Shown piece by piece: positions 6,752-13,785 of a stretch of 23,668 nt of DNA. Position numbers and translations under genes: made by a program. The DNA is from DASUTW01 sp035513995 (GTDB lineage Bacteria > Actinomycetota > UBA4738 > CALAEC01). Location of the stretch: contig DATKBL010000074.1 in assembly GCA_035513995.1 (NCBI GenBank), positions 1-23,668 on the forward strand. The letters run 5' to 3'. The notes under the pieces are model-generated. The model was given only the letters and a program-made list of their open reading frames with translations, did not search any database and was not told where the DNA came from. The first letter of the stretch is position 1; each line of letters opens with the position of its first letter.

Positions 6752-6788
6752 GCGGGCGATTCCCGCCGATGATGCGCGCAGAAGCCTA
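6752..6788 (-). promoter_or_regulatory. Candidate promoter and leader hairpin of the cold-shock gene
   Basis: TGCTAGGCT (TAGGCT at 6783-6788) resembles an extended -10 box; no good -35 was found. Downstream, GCGGG-AATCG-CCCGC (6752-6766) can form a 5-bp hairpin just before the ribosome-binding site, and may tune translation. Both assignments are tentative. Confidence 0.35.
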
Positions 6789-6812
6789 GCACAGCGTCAC
6801 CGGAGCCGCAGA

Positions 6813-7163
6813 TCACCAGCGAGGCTCGAGCGGCCGCCCGTAGTCGTCCTGGAGACGGTGCGTGTCGTCCTCGGTCGTGTAGCCGTGCGCCACCTCGAGG
6901 ACGCGTCCGCGCGTCTTGCTCGTGTTCGTGATGCGGTGGGGCTCCTCGGCGGGGACGACGAACTCCTCGCCGGGCTGCGCGTCCACGACGCGGTTGCCGA
7001 TCTGGATCTGCAGGCCGGGGTCGAGCACGATCCACATCTCGTCCCGGAGCTGGTGGTAGTGCTCCGAGGTCTCCTGCCCCGGCAGGATCGTGAGGATCCT
7101 GACCGACGAGGGCTGGTTGAGGGAGTAGGTGGCGACCTTCCCCCACGGCTTGTCGACGATCAT
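6813..7163 (-). CDS. Small cupin, mannose-6-phosphate isomerase type II C-terminal-like
   Basis: A 116-residue single-domain cupin. It begins KPWGKVATYSLNQPSSVRIL and carries metal-binding motif 1 (His35, His37 and Glu42 in EHYHQLRDEMW) and motif 2 around His76 (PAEEPHRI), followed by VAHGYTTEDDTHRLQDDYGR. This layout matches the C-terminal isomerase domain of bifunctional mannose-1-phosphate guanylyltransferase/phosphomannose isomerase proteins, here standing alone without the nucleotidyltransferase part. A sugar-phosphate isomerase is possible, but stand-alone members often have unknown roles. Its ATG overlaps the ribH stop as ATGA, so it is translationally coupled to the riboflavin operon. 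No riboflavin step is known to need a cupin, so its place here is unexplained. Confidence 0.85.
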   Translation of the reverse strand: MIVDKPWGKVATYSLNQPSSVRILTILPGQETSEHYHQLRDEMWIVLDPGLQIQIGNRVVDAQPGEEFVVPAEEPHRITNTSKTRGRVLEVAHGYTTEDDTHRLQDDYGRPLEPRW

Positions 7164-7639
7164 GCGTCACGCTCCTTCGGGAGAGCGCCCATCAGGCTGG
7201 CCATCTCGATCGCGGCGACCGCAGCGTCCCATCCCTTGTTGCCGTGCTTGCCCCCGGCGCGATCGAGCGCCTGGTCGAGGCCGTCGGTGGCGAGCACACC
7301 CAGGATGCAGGGCACGCCGGTCTCGATCGCCACCTGCTGGACCCCGCGCGCGGACCCCCCCGCCACCAGGTCGAAGTGCGCGGTCTCCCCGCGGATCACC
7401 GCGCCCAGGCAGACCACCGCCTCGACCTCGCCGGAGCGGGCGAACCGACGGGCCACGACGGGGATCTCGAACGAGCCCGGGACCCAGGCCACCTCCACGT
7501 CGTCCTCGGCCACACCGTGCCCGCGGAACGCCGACAGAGCGCCCTCAAGCAGGCGGTCGGTGACCACCTGGTTGAAGCGGCCCACGACCACGGCGAACCG
7601 CCGGCCGCGCGCGTCCAGGTGCACCTCGCGGACGGTCAC
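7160..7639 (-). CDS. ribH: 6,7-dimethyl-8-ribityllumazine synthase
   Basis: This enzyme condenses 5-amino-6-ribitylaminouracil with 3,4-dihydroxy-2-butanone 4-phosphate, the penultimate step of riboflavin synthesis, usually as a 60-mer or pentamer. The 159 residues show all family marks: RFNQVVTDRLLEGA (21-34), VPGSFEIP (53-60), GAVIRGETAHFD (79-90) with catalytic His88, GVLATDGLDQALDRAG and the closing GNKGWDAA. The GTG start overlaps the ribBA stop as GTGA, and its own stop overlaps the cupin start as ATGA. Confidence 0.98.
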   Translation of the reverse strand: MTVREVHLDARGRRFAVVVGRFNQVVTDRLLEGALSAFRGHGVAEDDVEVAWVPGSFEIPVVARRFARSGEVEAVVCLGAVIRGETAHFDLVAGGSARGVQQVAIETGVPCILGVLATDGLDQALDRAGGKHGNKGWDAAVAAIEMASLMGALPKERDA

Positions 7640-8904
7640 GTCTCTTCCCCGTCGCTCTCCAGGCTCTCGAGCAGGTGCCCGAGCTTCTCGCGCTTCGCCC
7701 GGAGGTAGTCAAGGTTCTGGGCGGTGGGCTTCGTCTCCAGGGGGACCCTCTCGACGATCTCGAGCCCGTGCCCCTCGAGACCGGCTCGCTTCGAGGGGTT
7801 GTTCGTGAGGAGACGCATCGTTCGCACCCCGAGGTCGAAGAGGATCTGCGCCCCCACGCCGTAGTCCCGAGGGTCGGGGGGGAAGCCCAGCTCGAGGTTG
7901 GCCTCCACCGTGTCCTTCCCCTCCTCCTGGAGCCTGTAGGCCTGGAGCTTGTGCTTCAGGCCGATCGCCCGTCCCTCGTGCCCCCGGATGTACAGCACGA
8001 CGCCGCGCCCCTGGCCGGCGATCTTGCCCAGCGCGGAATCGAGCTGCGTGCCGCAGTCGCACCGGAGACTGTGGAAGACGTCGCCCGTGAGGCACTCCGA
8101 GTGCACGCGCACCATGACCTCGCGCCCGTCGCCCACCTCGCCCAGCACCATCGCCACGTGCGAGCGCCCGTCGATCTTGGACTCGTAGACGTGGGCCTCG
8201 AACTCGCCGTAGATCGTCGGGATCGTGGCCTCGGCCACCTTCTCGACCAGCTGCTCGCGGCGCCTCCGGAACTCGATCAGGTCGGCGATCGAGATGATCT
8301 TGAGGTCGTGCTCCCGAGCCACGCGCATCAGCTCGGGGAGGCGGGCCATCGTTCCGTCGGGGTGCATGATCTCGCAGATCACACCGACCGGGAAGAGGCC
8401 GGCCATCGAGGCGAGGTCCACCGCGGCCTCGGTGTGCCCCGCGCGGCGAAGCACCCCGCCATCCTGCGCCCTCAGCGGGAACACGTGCCCCGGCATCAGT
8501 AGGTCGTCGGAGGTCGTCGAGGGGTTGGTCACCGCCCGGCATGTCGCCGCCCGGTCGTGGGCGCTGGTCCCCGTGGTCGTGACGCCCTTCGCGTCGATCG
8601 AGACCGCGAACGCCGTCTCCTGAGAGCCCTCGGACCGCTGAACCATCAGGGGGATGCCCAGCTCGTCGAGGCGCCAACCCGCGCTCGGGAGGCAGATCAG
8701 CCCCCGGCCGTGAGTCGCCATGAAGTTGATCGCCTCGGGCGTGACCTTCTCGGCGGCCATGACGAAGTCACCCTCGTTCTCGCGGTCGGCGTCGTCCACG
8801 ACGATGACCACCTTGCCCCGCGCGATGTCTTCGACGGCCCCCTCGACCCTCGCGAAGGCCCTCGCCTCCGGCTCCTCGACCAGGCTGATGTCTTCCTGCT
8901 TCAT
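7636..8904 (-). CDS. ribBA: Bifunctional 3,4-dihydroxy-2-butanone 4-phosphate synthase / GTP cyclohydrolase II
   Basis: Two fused enzymes feed both branches of riboflavin synthesis. Residues 15-215 are the RibB domain that converts ribulose 5-phosphate to DHBP: DDADRENEGDFVMAAE (37-52), GRGLICLP, THxxAAVDL-type GHTEAAVDLA. Residues 225-405 are the RibA domain that opens GTP: VHSECLTGDVFHSLRCDCG with zinc ligands Cys271, Cys282 and Cys284, RGHEGRAIGL (307-316), DYGVGAQIL and LLTNNPSK. Both active sites look intact. ATG start overlaps the ribE stop by four bases. Its RibB substrate, ribulose 5-phosphate, is the same metabolite handled by Rpe encoded just upstream. Confidence 0.98.
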   Translation of the reverse strand: MKQEDISLVEEPEARAFARVEGAVEDIARGKVVIVVDDADRENEGDFVMAAEKVTPEAINFMATHGRGLICLPSAGWRLDELGIPLMVQRSEGSQETAFAVSIDAKGVTTTGTSAHDRAATCRAVTNPSTTSDDLLMPGHVFPLRAQDGGVLRRAGHTEAAVDLASMAGLFPVGVICEIMHPDGTMARLPELMRVAREHDLKIISIADLIEFRRRREQLVEKVAEATIPTIYGEFEAHVYESKIDGRSHVAMVLGEVGDGREVMVRVHSECLTGDVFHSLRCDCGTQLDSALGKIAGQGRGVVLYIRGHEGRAIGLKHKLQAYRLQEEGKDTVEANLELGFPPDPRDYGVGAQILFDLGVRTMRLLTNNPSKRAGLEGHGLEIVERVPLETKPTAQNLDYLRAKREKLGHLLESLESDGEET

Positions 8905-9482
8905 CGATCCCTCCGGGTGAGTCGTTCCAAGTACTTCGCGATCACGTCCATCTCCAGGTTCACGCGCGCGCCGGGCCCCTTGGACCCGAGGCCGGTCGCC
9001 TCGAGCGTGTGCGGGATCAGAGCCGCGGCGAATCCGTCCCGGTGCACGGCCGCCACCGTCAGGCTGACGCCGTCCACGGTCACCGACCCCTTCTCGACGA
9101 GGTAGCGGCCCAGGCCCTCAGGGATCCGCACTGTCATCAGCGCTCCCTCGCCCTCGGCGTCCATCGAGGTGATCTCGCCCACGCCGTCCACGTGGCCCTG
9201 GACGAGGTGCCCCCCGAGACGGGTGGCGAGGGTCACGGGGCGCTCCAGATTCACCGGGTCCCCCTCGGCAAGGTCGCCCAGGGTCGTCCGCCGAAGGGTC
9301 TCGGGGGCGACGTCGAAGGCGAGCCGACCCTCGTCCCGATCCACCACCGTGAGGCAGACACCGTCGACGCTGACGGAGTCGCCCACGCGCGAGTCGCCGG
9401 TGACGGTGCGGCATCCGACCTCGAGCCGGCGGGGCGAGGCCGAGCGCACCGTGCCGCGCTCTTCAACGATCCCGGTGAACAT
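8901..9482 (-). CDS. ribE: Riboflavin synthase alpha chain
   Basis: It dismutates two molecules of 6,7-dimethyl-8-ribityllumazine to riboflavin and recycles the aminopyrimidine. The 193 residues contain two tandem lumazine-binding repeats: the first opens MFTGIVEERGTV and contains GDSVSVDGVCLTVV, and the second contains VEKGSVTVDGVSLTV and IPHTLEATGL. GGHLVQGHVDGVG lies at the repeat junction. The ATG start lies inside the last codons of ribD (20-nt overlap), and the stop overlaps ribBA by four bases, so coupling is tight. In some nomenclatures this gene is called ribC. Confidence 0.97.
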   Translation of the reverse strand: MFTGIVEERGTVRSASPRRLEVGCRTVTGDSRVGDSVSVDGVCLTVVDRDEGRLAFDVAPETLRRTTLGDLAEGDPVNLERPVTLATRLGGHLVQGHVDGVGEITSMDAEGEGALMTVRIPEGLGRYLVEKGSVTVDGVSLTVAAVHRDGFAAALIPHTLEATGLGSKGPGARVNLEMDVIAKYLERLTRRDR

Positions 9483-10557
9483 CCGCCACCACCTTGATGT
9501 CCCTGCCCACGCGCGAGACCTCGCGGATCGCCACGGCCAGACCGTCGCCGATCGAGGGGATCCCGCCCCCCATCAGCATGCTCGGCGCGTCCTCGCCGCC
9601 GACGAGGACGGGGGCGAAGTAGAAGACGACCTCGTCGACGACCTCGCGCTCGACCATCTCCCAGGCCAGCGTCGGACCGCCCTCGACGAGGAGATGCTGG
9701 ACGTCTCGCTTCCCGAGCTCGTGCATCAGCCGATCGAGCGGGATCAGGCCGTCGCCGGCGTCCTCGAGCACGAGCACCTCGGCCGCGCGACGCCAGGCTG
9801 ACCGCCGGGCATCCGACGCCCGCTCGGTGGTCGCCACCAGGGTCGGTGCCTCGCCGTCGAAGAGTCGGTGCGTCTCGGGGACGATCCCGCGGCCGTCGAC
9901 CACCACCCGGAGCTTGGGGGCCCCTCGGTACGAGGGGTGGCGCGAGGTGAGCGAGGGGTCGTCGCGGCGAGCCGTCCCCGCCCCCACCACGACGGCGTCG
10001 ACGCCCGCCCGGAGGAGGTGCACGTCGGCCCGGGCCTCCTCGCCCGTGATCCACCTCGAGGATCCGTCGCGAGCGGCGGCCTTCCCGTCGAGGGAGCCCG
10101 CCATCTTGAGCGTGACGAAGGGCAGGCCCGTGCGGACGTGCTTGACGAAGGCTCGGTTCTGGCGGGCCGCCTCCTCGGCCATGAGCCCCAACGTCACCTC
10201 GACACCGCGCTCTCGGAGGAGCCGCAGGCCGGCCCCGTCGACCAGAGGGTTCGGATCGGTGATCGCCGCGACCACGCGGGCGACGCCGGCCGCCGCCACC
10301 GCGGGCGCGCAGGGCGGGGTCCGGCCGTGATGGCTGCAGGGCTCCAGGGTCACGAAGAGCGTGGCGCCGCGCGCGCGGGGACCCGCCTCGACCAGCGCCC
10401 GGACCTCGGCGTGGGGGGTGCCGGGGCCCTCGTGCCACCCCTCCCCCACGACCTCGTCGCCGGCGACGATCACCGCACCGACGAGGGGGTTGGGAGAGAC
10501 GAGCCCGCGACCGCGCTCGGCCAGCTCGAGGGCCCTTCGCATGTGCGCGTCGTCCAC
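9463..10557 (-). CDS. ribD: Bifunctional diaminohydroxyphosphoribosylaminopyrimidine deaminase / 5-amino-6-(5-phosphoribosylamino)uracil reductase
   Basis: It carries out the deaminase and NADPH reductase steps after GTP cyclohydrolase II. The deaminase domain (residues 1-145) has the zinc site HAE (His49, Glu51) and PCSHHGRTPPC (Cys74, Cys83). The reductase domain (146-364) has KMAGSLDGKAA, VGAGTARRDDPSLTSR, VEGGPTLAWEMVE and FAPVLVGGED. Both halves are complete and the 364-residue length is normal. I start it at GTG 10557 (VDDAHMRRALELAERG), the usual family N-terminus, with GAGAGG 6 nt upstream. An open frame extends upstream to 10701 but runs through the FMN riboswitch, so it is not coding. 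It is the first gene of the FMN-controlled operon. Confidence 0.97.
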   Translation of the reverse strand: MDDAHMRRALELAERGRGLVSPNPLVGAVIVAGDEVVGEGWHEGPGTPHAEVRALVEAGPRARGATLFVTLEPCSHHGRTPPCAPAVAAAGVARVVAAITDPNPLVDGAGLRLLRERGVEVTLGLMAEEAARQNRAFVKHVRTGLPFVTLKMAGSLDGKAAARDGSSRWITGEEARADVHLLRAGVDAVVVGAGTARRDDPSLTSRHPSYRGAPKLRVVVDGRGIVPETHRLFDGEAPTLVATTERASDARRSAWRRAAEVLVLEDAGDGLIPLDRLMHELGKRDVQHLLVEGGPTLAWEMVEREVVDEVVFYFAPVLVGGEDAPSMLMGGGIPSIGDGLAVAIREVSRVGRDIKVVADVHRDR

Positions 10558-10563
10558 CGCGTT

Positions 10564-10603
10564 CCTCTCTCGGGGGAAGCGGGAACGGGCGGCACGAGCC
10601 GCC
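10564..10603 (-). promoter_or_regulatory. Riboswitch expression platform with GC hairpin and ribD ribosome-binding site
   Basis: Between the FMN aptamer and ribD, GGCGGC-TCGT-GCCGCC (10588-10603) forms a 6-bp hairpin followed by a C/T-rich run with only short T stretches. The ribosome-binding region contains GAGAGAGG (10564-10571), the same octamer as the 3' strand of the aptamer P1 stem (10613-10620). Alternative pairing that hides one copy, or premature termination at the hairpin, are both possible. Confidence 0.5.
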
Positions 10604-10610
10604 TGCCCTC

Positions 10611-10731
10611 GCCCTCTCTCATCCGGACTCTCACCGTCGGTCCCGGGATTCCGCCGGGTCCACCCCCGCGTGGCTCGCGGAGGGTCGTGGACTGTCACCA
10701 CCGGTGGGGAATTCCACCCCGCCCCGAAGGC
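10611..10731 (-). ncRNA. FMN riboswitch (RFN element)
   Basis: The minus strand shows the conserved RFN blocks in order: CCTTCGGGGCGGGGTGGAAT, TCCCCACCGGTGGTGACAGT, CCGCGAGCCACGCGG, and ACCGACGGTGAGAGTCCGGA followed by TGAGAGAGGGC. Such elements bind FMN and shut off riboflavin biosynthesis or transport genes. It is directly upstream of ribD, as expected. Boundaries are set by the P1 strands and may be off by a few bases. Confidence 0.97.
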
Positions 10732-10745
10732 TCGGTTGCCCGAAC

Positions 10746-10751
10746 AGTATA
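10746..10751 (-). promoter_or_regulatory. -10 box of the riboflavin operon
   Basis: TATACT on the minus strand lies 15 nt before the first conserved block of the FMN riboswitch. That is the right place for a transcript starting near 10740. No recognisable -35 precedes it. It sits in the short gap after the REC-GGDEF stop codon. Confidence 0.6.
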
Positions 10752-10764
10752 GAACGCGACGCGA

Positions 10765-11745
10765 TCAGCGGCCCGCGGAGCGGCGGTCGATCGCCCACGA
10801 GGAGCCCTCGGACCGCTTCGCGTAGTTCTTCATCTCCGTAGCGATCGCCACGGCCTCCTCTCGGTGCGAGAACGCGCGGCGCTCGGTCGTGGCCACCCCC
10901 AGCGAGATCGAGACGAGCGGGAACCGCTGGAGGTCGCCCCGCCGGCTGCGGATCTCGATGTAGCCACGCTCCCGGTCCTCCTCGTCGTACAGCTCGGCCG
11001 TGGCCTTATCGAACCGCTGGATGATGGCGCGGCACAGCTCCTCGACGTTGGTCAGGGGGACCATCAGCACGAAGTCGTCGCCGCCCATGTGGCCGACGAA
11101 CGCCGCGTCGCCCGCCGCGCGTCGGGCCTCCTCCTGGAAGATCCCGGCGGCGGTCTTGATCGCGGCGTCGCCCCGGAGGAAGCCGTAGTAGTCGTTGTAC
11201 GCCTTGAAGTTGTCGAGGTCTGCGTAGACGAGGGCGAACGGATGGCCCGACGCCACCGCCCTCGCGATCTCGTCCTGGATCCTGATGTTCCCGGGGAAGC
11301 CCGTCAGCGGCGACGAGGCCCGCATCTCCTCGGCCCGGCGGAGCGTGCCCTTCACTCGCGCGAGCAGCTCGACGGGGTCGAAGGGCTTGATGATGTAGTC
11401 GTCGGCCCCGGCGGTCAGTCCCAGCACCTTGTCGGCGGTCAGCGACTTCGCCGTCAGCATGATGATGCTGATGCCGGCGGTCCGCTGATCGCCCCGGAGC
11501 CGCTCCACGAGCTGGAACCCGTCCATCCCCGGCATCATCACGTCCACGAGCGCGAGATGGGGGGGGTGCTCCAGCGCCTTCTCGAGCGCCTGCTCGCCGT
11601 CGGCGGCGATGTCGACGATGTACCCCTCGGCGAGCAGGTTGACCTCGACGAACCGCGCGATGTCCTGGTCGTCGTCGACCACGAGGACCCGGACGTCGTC
11701 GCCTCCCTGCTCGTCGGGACGGGCGCCGGCCTCCTCGTCGCTCAT
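10765..11745 (-). CDS. Response regulator with C-terminal GGDEF domain (putative diguanylate cyclase)
   Basis: A 326-residue cytoplasmic protein. Residues 18-137 are a receiver domain with the acidic pocket VDDDQD (23-28), phospho-acceptor Asp68 in LALVDVMMPGMDG, Thr98 and Lys120, all intact. Residues 145-315 are a GGDEF domain with LTGFPGN (147-153), YADLDNFKAYND (174-185) and the signature GGDDF (221-225). The fourth signature residue is Asp instead of Glu, and no RxxD inhibitory site is present in the usual place. Phosphorylation would be expected to drive dimerisation and c-di-GMP synthesis, but activity with GGDDF is uncertain. The ATG overlaps the rpe stop as ATGA. No conventional histidine kinase gene is adjacent. 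It is the last gene of the long mihF-rpe run. Confidence 0.92.
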   Translation of the reverse strand: MSDEEAGARPDEQGGDDVRVLVVDDDQDIARFVEVNLLAEGYIVDIAADGEQALEKALEHPPHLALVDVMMPGMDGFQLVERLRGDQRTAGISIIMLTAKSLTADKVLGLTAGADDYIIKPFDPVELLARVKGTLRRAEEMRASSPLTGFPGNIRIQDEIARAVASGHPFALVYADLDNFKAYNDYYGFLRGDAAIKTAAGIFQEEARRAAGDAAFVGHMGGDDFVLMVPLTNVEELCRAIIQRFDKATAELYDEEDRERGYIEIRSRRGDLQRFPLVSISLGVATTERRAFSHREEAVAIATEMKNYAKRSEGSSWAIDRRSAGR

Positions 11746-12410
11746 CTCCCCTCCTTCGCCACCGCCGCGAGGCGCCTGGTCGCCTCCGCGGGATCCTCCG
11801 CCCCGAAGATCGACGACGCGGCGGCAAGCACCGTCGCCCCCGCCGCGGCGCAGAGCCGGCCCGTCTCCTCGTTGATCCCGCCGTCCACCACGACGTCGAC
11901 CTCCAGGCCCAGACGGTCGATCTCCTTGCGGACCGCCTCGACCTTCCTGAGGTGCTCCTCCTGGAACGGCTGTCCCGCGTACCCGGTTCGCCGGAGGGTC
12001 ATCACGATCACGTTGTCGAGGCGCTCGAGGAACGGGTAGACGGCCTCGATCTCCGTCTCGGGGTTGACGCCGATGCCGGGGCGGAGCCCCAGCGTCTCGG
12101 CCTCCCCCAGGACGGCCCCGGGATCGGCGGCCGCCTCGAGGTGGAACGTCGCGATGTCGGTCCCGGCCCGAGCGTAGTCCTCGAGGAGCCGCTCCGGGTG
12201 CTCCACCATCATGTGCGCGTGGAGGACACGGTCGGTCAGGGGCCGGATCGACTCGACCACCACCGGGCCGATCGTGAGGGGCGGGACGAAGTGAGCGTCC
12301 ATCGAGTCCACGTGGATGATCTCGGCGTACGGCTCCACGGCCTTGACCTGCTCCCCGAGGCGGGCGAAGTCCGCGGAGAGGATCGACGCGGCCACCTTGA
12401 TCTGGGACAT
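11742..12410 (-). CDS. rpe: Ribulose-phosphate 3-epimerase
   Basis: It interconverts ribulose 5-phosphate and xylulose 5-phosphate in the pentose phosphate pathway. The 222-residue TIM barrel opens KVAASILSADFARLGEQV. Metal and catalytic residues are retained: His33 and Asp35 (HVDSMDAHFVPP), His66 (HAHMMV) and Asp176 (VDGGIN). The active-site loop is unusual: MTLRRTGYAGQPF (137-149) where most homologues have MSVNPGFGGQ-like sequence, and AASSIFG replaces the common AGSAIFG. The phosphate site or substrate preference may differ. ATG 12410 is chosen because the family N-terminus begins there; a longer frame upstream overlaps rsmB. There is no ribosome-binding site, but TAGAAT lies exactly 7 nt upstream. 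The stop overlaps the REC-GGDEF start. Confidence 0.95.
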   Translation of the reverse strand: MSQIKVAASILSADFARLGEQVKAVEPYAEIIHVDSMDAHFVPPLTIGPVVVESIRPLTDRVLHAHMMVEHPERLLEDYARAGTDIATFHLEAAADPGAVLGEAETLGLRPGIGVNPETEIEAVYPFLERLDNVIVMTLRRTGYAGQPFQEEHLRKVEAVRKEIDRLGLEVDVVVDGGINEETGRLCAAAGATVLAAASSIFGAEDPAEATRRLAAVAKEGR

Positions 12411-12417
12411 CGCCGCA

Positions 12418-12423
12418 ATTCTA
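12418..12423 (-). promoter_or_regulatory. Candidate leaderless -10 box for rpe
   Basis: TAGAAT followed by exactly 7 nt and then the rpe ATG. Its first three bases are the rsmB stop codon. No Shine-Dalgarno precedes the ATG. The identical arrangement is seen at metK, which strengthens the reading. Confidence 0.5.
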
Positions 12424-13785
12424 AGGCGGAGATCCCTCCAGGACGAAGCGCGCCGCGAACATCGCGTCGGTGCCGTGACGGTGGGGCCAGAGGCGTGCGG
12501 AAGGGGCCTCCTCACCATCCGGCGTCGGGAACGGATCGGGACGGAGGCCGGGCACGCGCCGCAGCGCGGCCTCCACCACCTCCTCGGTCTCCGCACGCGG
12601 GAAGGAGCAGACCGAGTACACGAGCACGCCGCCCGAGCGCAGCATCCCGGCGGCGGCGGCGACCAGGTCGGTCTGGAGGCGGGCCAGGTGGTCGAGGCCC
12701 TCGACCCGGGGGCGCCACAGGAGCTCCGGGCGGCGGCGGGCCGAGCCGAGACCGGAGCACGGCGCGTCGACCACCACGCGGTCGAACCCGGGCCGAAGGG
12801 CAGGCCGGGTGGCGTCCATCACGAGCGGACGCACCTCGACACCCAGCCGCTCCGCGGCCCGGACCACCAGACCGACGCGGCGCTCCGAGAGGTCCGAGGC
12901 CACGACCGAGCCCGCCCGGCACGCGACGTCGGTGGCCTTGCCGCCCGGCCCCGCCGCGACGTCCAGCACGCGATCGCCCGGCCGCGGGTCGAGGACGTCC
13001 ACCACCCACGCGGAGGCCTCGTCCTGGACGGTGAAGAGCCCCTCCTCCCATCCCGGCAGGGTCCGCGGGTCGCCGCCCGGGATCCGCAGGGACCCGGGGT
13101 GGAGCCGGCCTCGCTCGACCTCGTGACCGGCGCCCATGAGCACGCCCACGAGATCTTCCACCGAGCCCGCGCACGGGTTCGCGCGGAGCGTGAGCCCGGC
13201 GGGCGAGGCGATCGCCGCGGCCTCGGCCTCGGCCTCGTCCCCGAGCAGGGCGCGGAGCTCGGCGACGACCCAGGGCGAGACGCCGGTGCGGAGCGACACC
13301 GAGGCGTCGTCCTCGCCCTCGGGCGGGCGCCACCCTTCGTCGGCGAGTCGTCGCAGCACGGCGTTGACGAAGCCTCGCTGCCGGGGCGGCGTGACCGCGA
13401 CGGTCTCCCCCACGGCCGCGTGCGGCGGGATGCGCGTCCCGAGCAGCTGGTGCGCGCCGACGCGCAGCGCGGCCCGCGCGGTCGCTGGCGCGCGGCGGAG
13501 AGCCCGCTCGAGGAGCGGCTCGAGCGCCGCGTCGATCGGCAGGAGGCTCCGGAGCGTCCCGTAGGAGAGCTCGGAGGCGAGGCGCCGATCCTCCGGGCCG
13601 AGCCCCGATCGCCCGATCAGCGAGGGGACCAGGCGGTTGCTGTACGCCCCCTCGTCGGCGACGCGGCGCACGGCCTCGATCGCCACGGCACGCGGGGTCC
13701 GGAGGGGCGCGGCGGTCCGGCGCGGAGGCCGTGCGCCGCGCCGCCCCCTACCCGAGCCGCTCGCCCGGTTCCGGCCTGTGGCCAT
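12421..13785 (-). CDS. rsmB: 16S rRNA (cytosine-5-)-methyltransferase RsmB/Sun family
   Basis: It methylates C967 (E. coli numbering) of 16S rRNA using AdoMet. In the 454-residue protein, residues 1-30 are a basic tail. About 30-155 is a NusB-like RNA-binding domain (AIEAVRRVADEGAYSN, ASELSYGTLR, RGFVNAVLRRLADEGW). About 195-450 is the Rossmann methyltransferase. Motif I is VLDVAAGPGGKATDVA (273-288). The two catalytic cysteines are Cys343 in VDAPCSGLGSARRRPELLWR and Cys393 in YSVCSFPRAETEEVV. ATG 13785 has GGAG 7 nt upstream and overlaps the end of fmt by 38 nt. A start further inside is possible, because the first 30 residues are not conserved. Confidence 0.95.
   Translation of the reverse strand: MATGRNRASGSGRGRRGARPPRRTAAPLRTPRAVAIEAVRRVADEGAYSNRLVPSLIGRSGLGPEDRRLASELSYGTLRSLLPIDAALEPLLERALRRAPATARAALRVGAHQLLGTRIPPHAAVGETVAVTPPRQRGFVNAVLRRLADEGWRPPEGEDDASVSLRTGVSPWVVAELRALLGDEAEAEAAAIASPAGLTLRANPCAGSVEDLVGVLMGAGHEVERGRLHPGSLRIPGGDPRTLPGWEEGLFTVQDEASAWVVDVLDPRPGDRVLDVAAGPGGKATDVACRAGSVVASDLSERRVGLVVRAAERLGVEVRPLVMDATRPALRPGFDRVVVDAPCSGLGSARRRPELLWRPRVEGLDHLARLQTDLVAAAAGMLRSGGVLVYSVCSFPRAETEEVVEAALRRVPGLRPDPFPTPDGEEAPSARLWPHRHGTDAMFAARFVLEGSPP

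Noticed and set aside
10558..10701. N-terminal extension of ribD
   Set aside because: The sequence encodes the FMN aptamer and expression platform; the family N-terminus begins at GTG 10557 with its own ribosome-binding site.
12411..12596. N-terminal extension of rpe
   Set aside because: It overlaps the conserved C-terminus of rsmB, and the Rpe family begins at ATG 12410.
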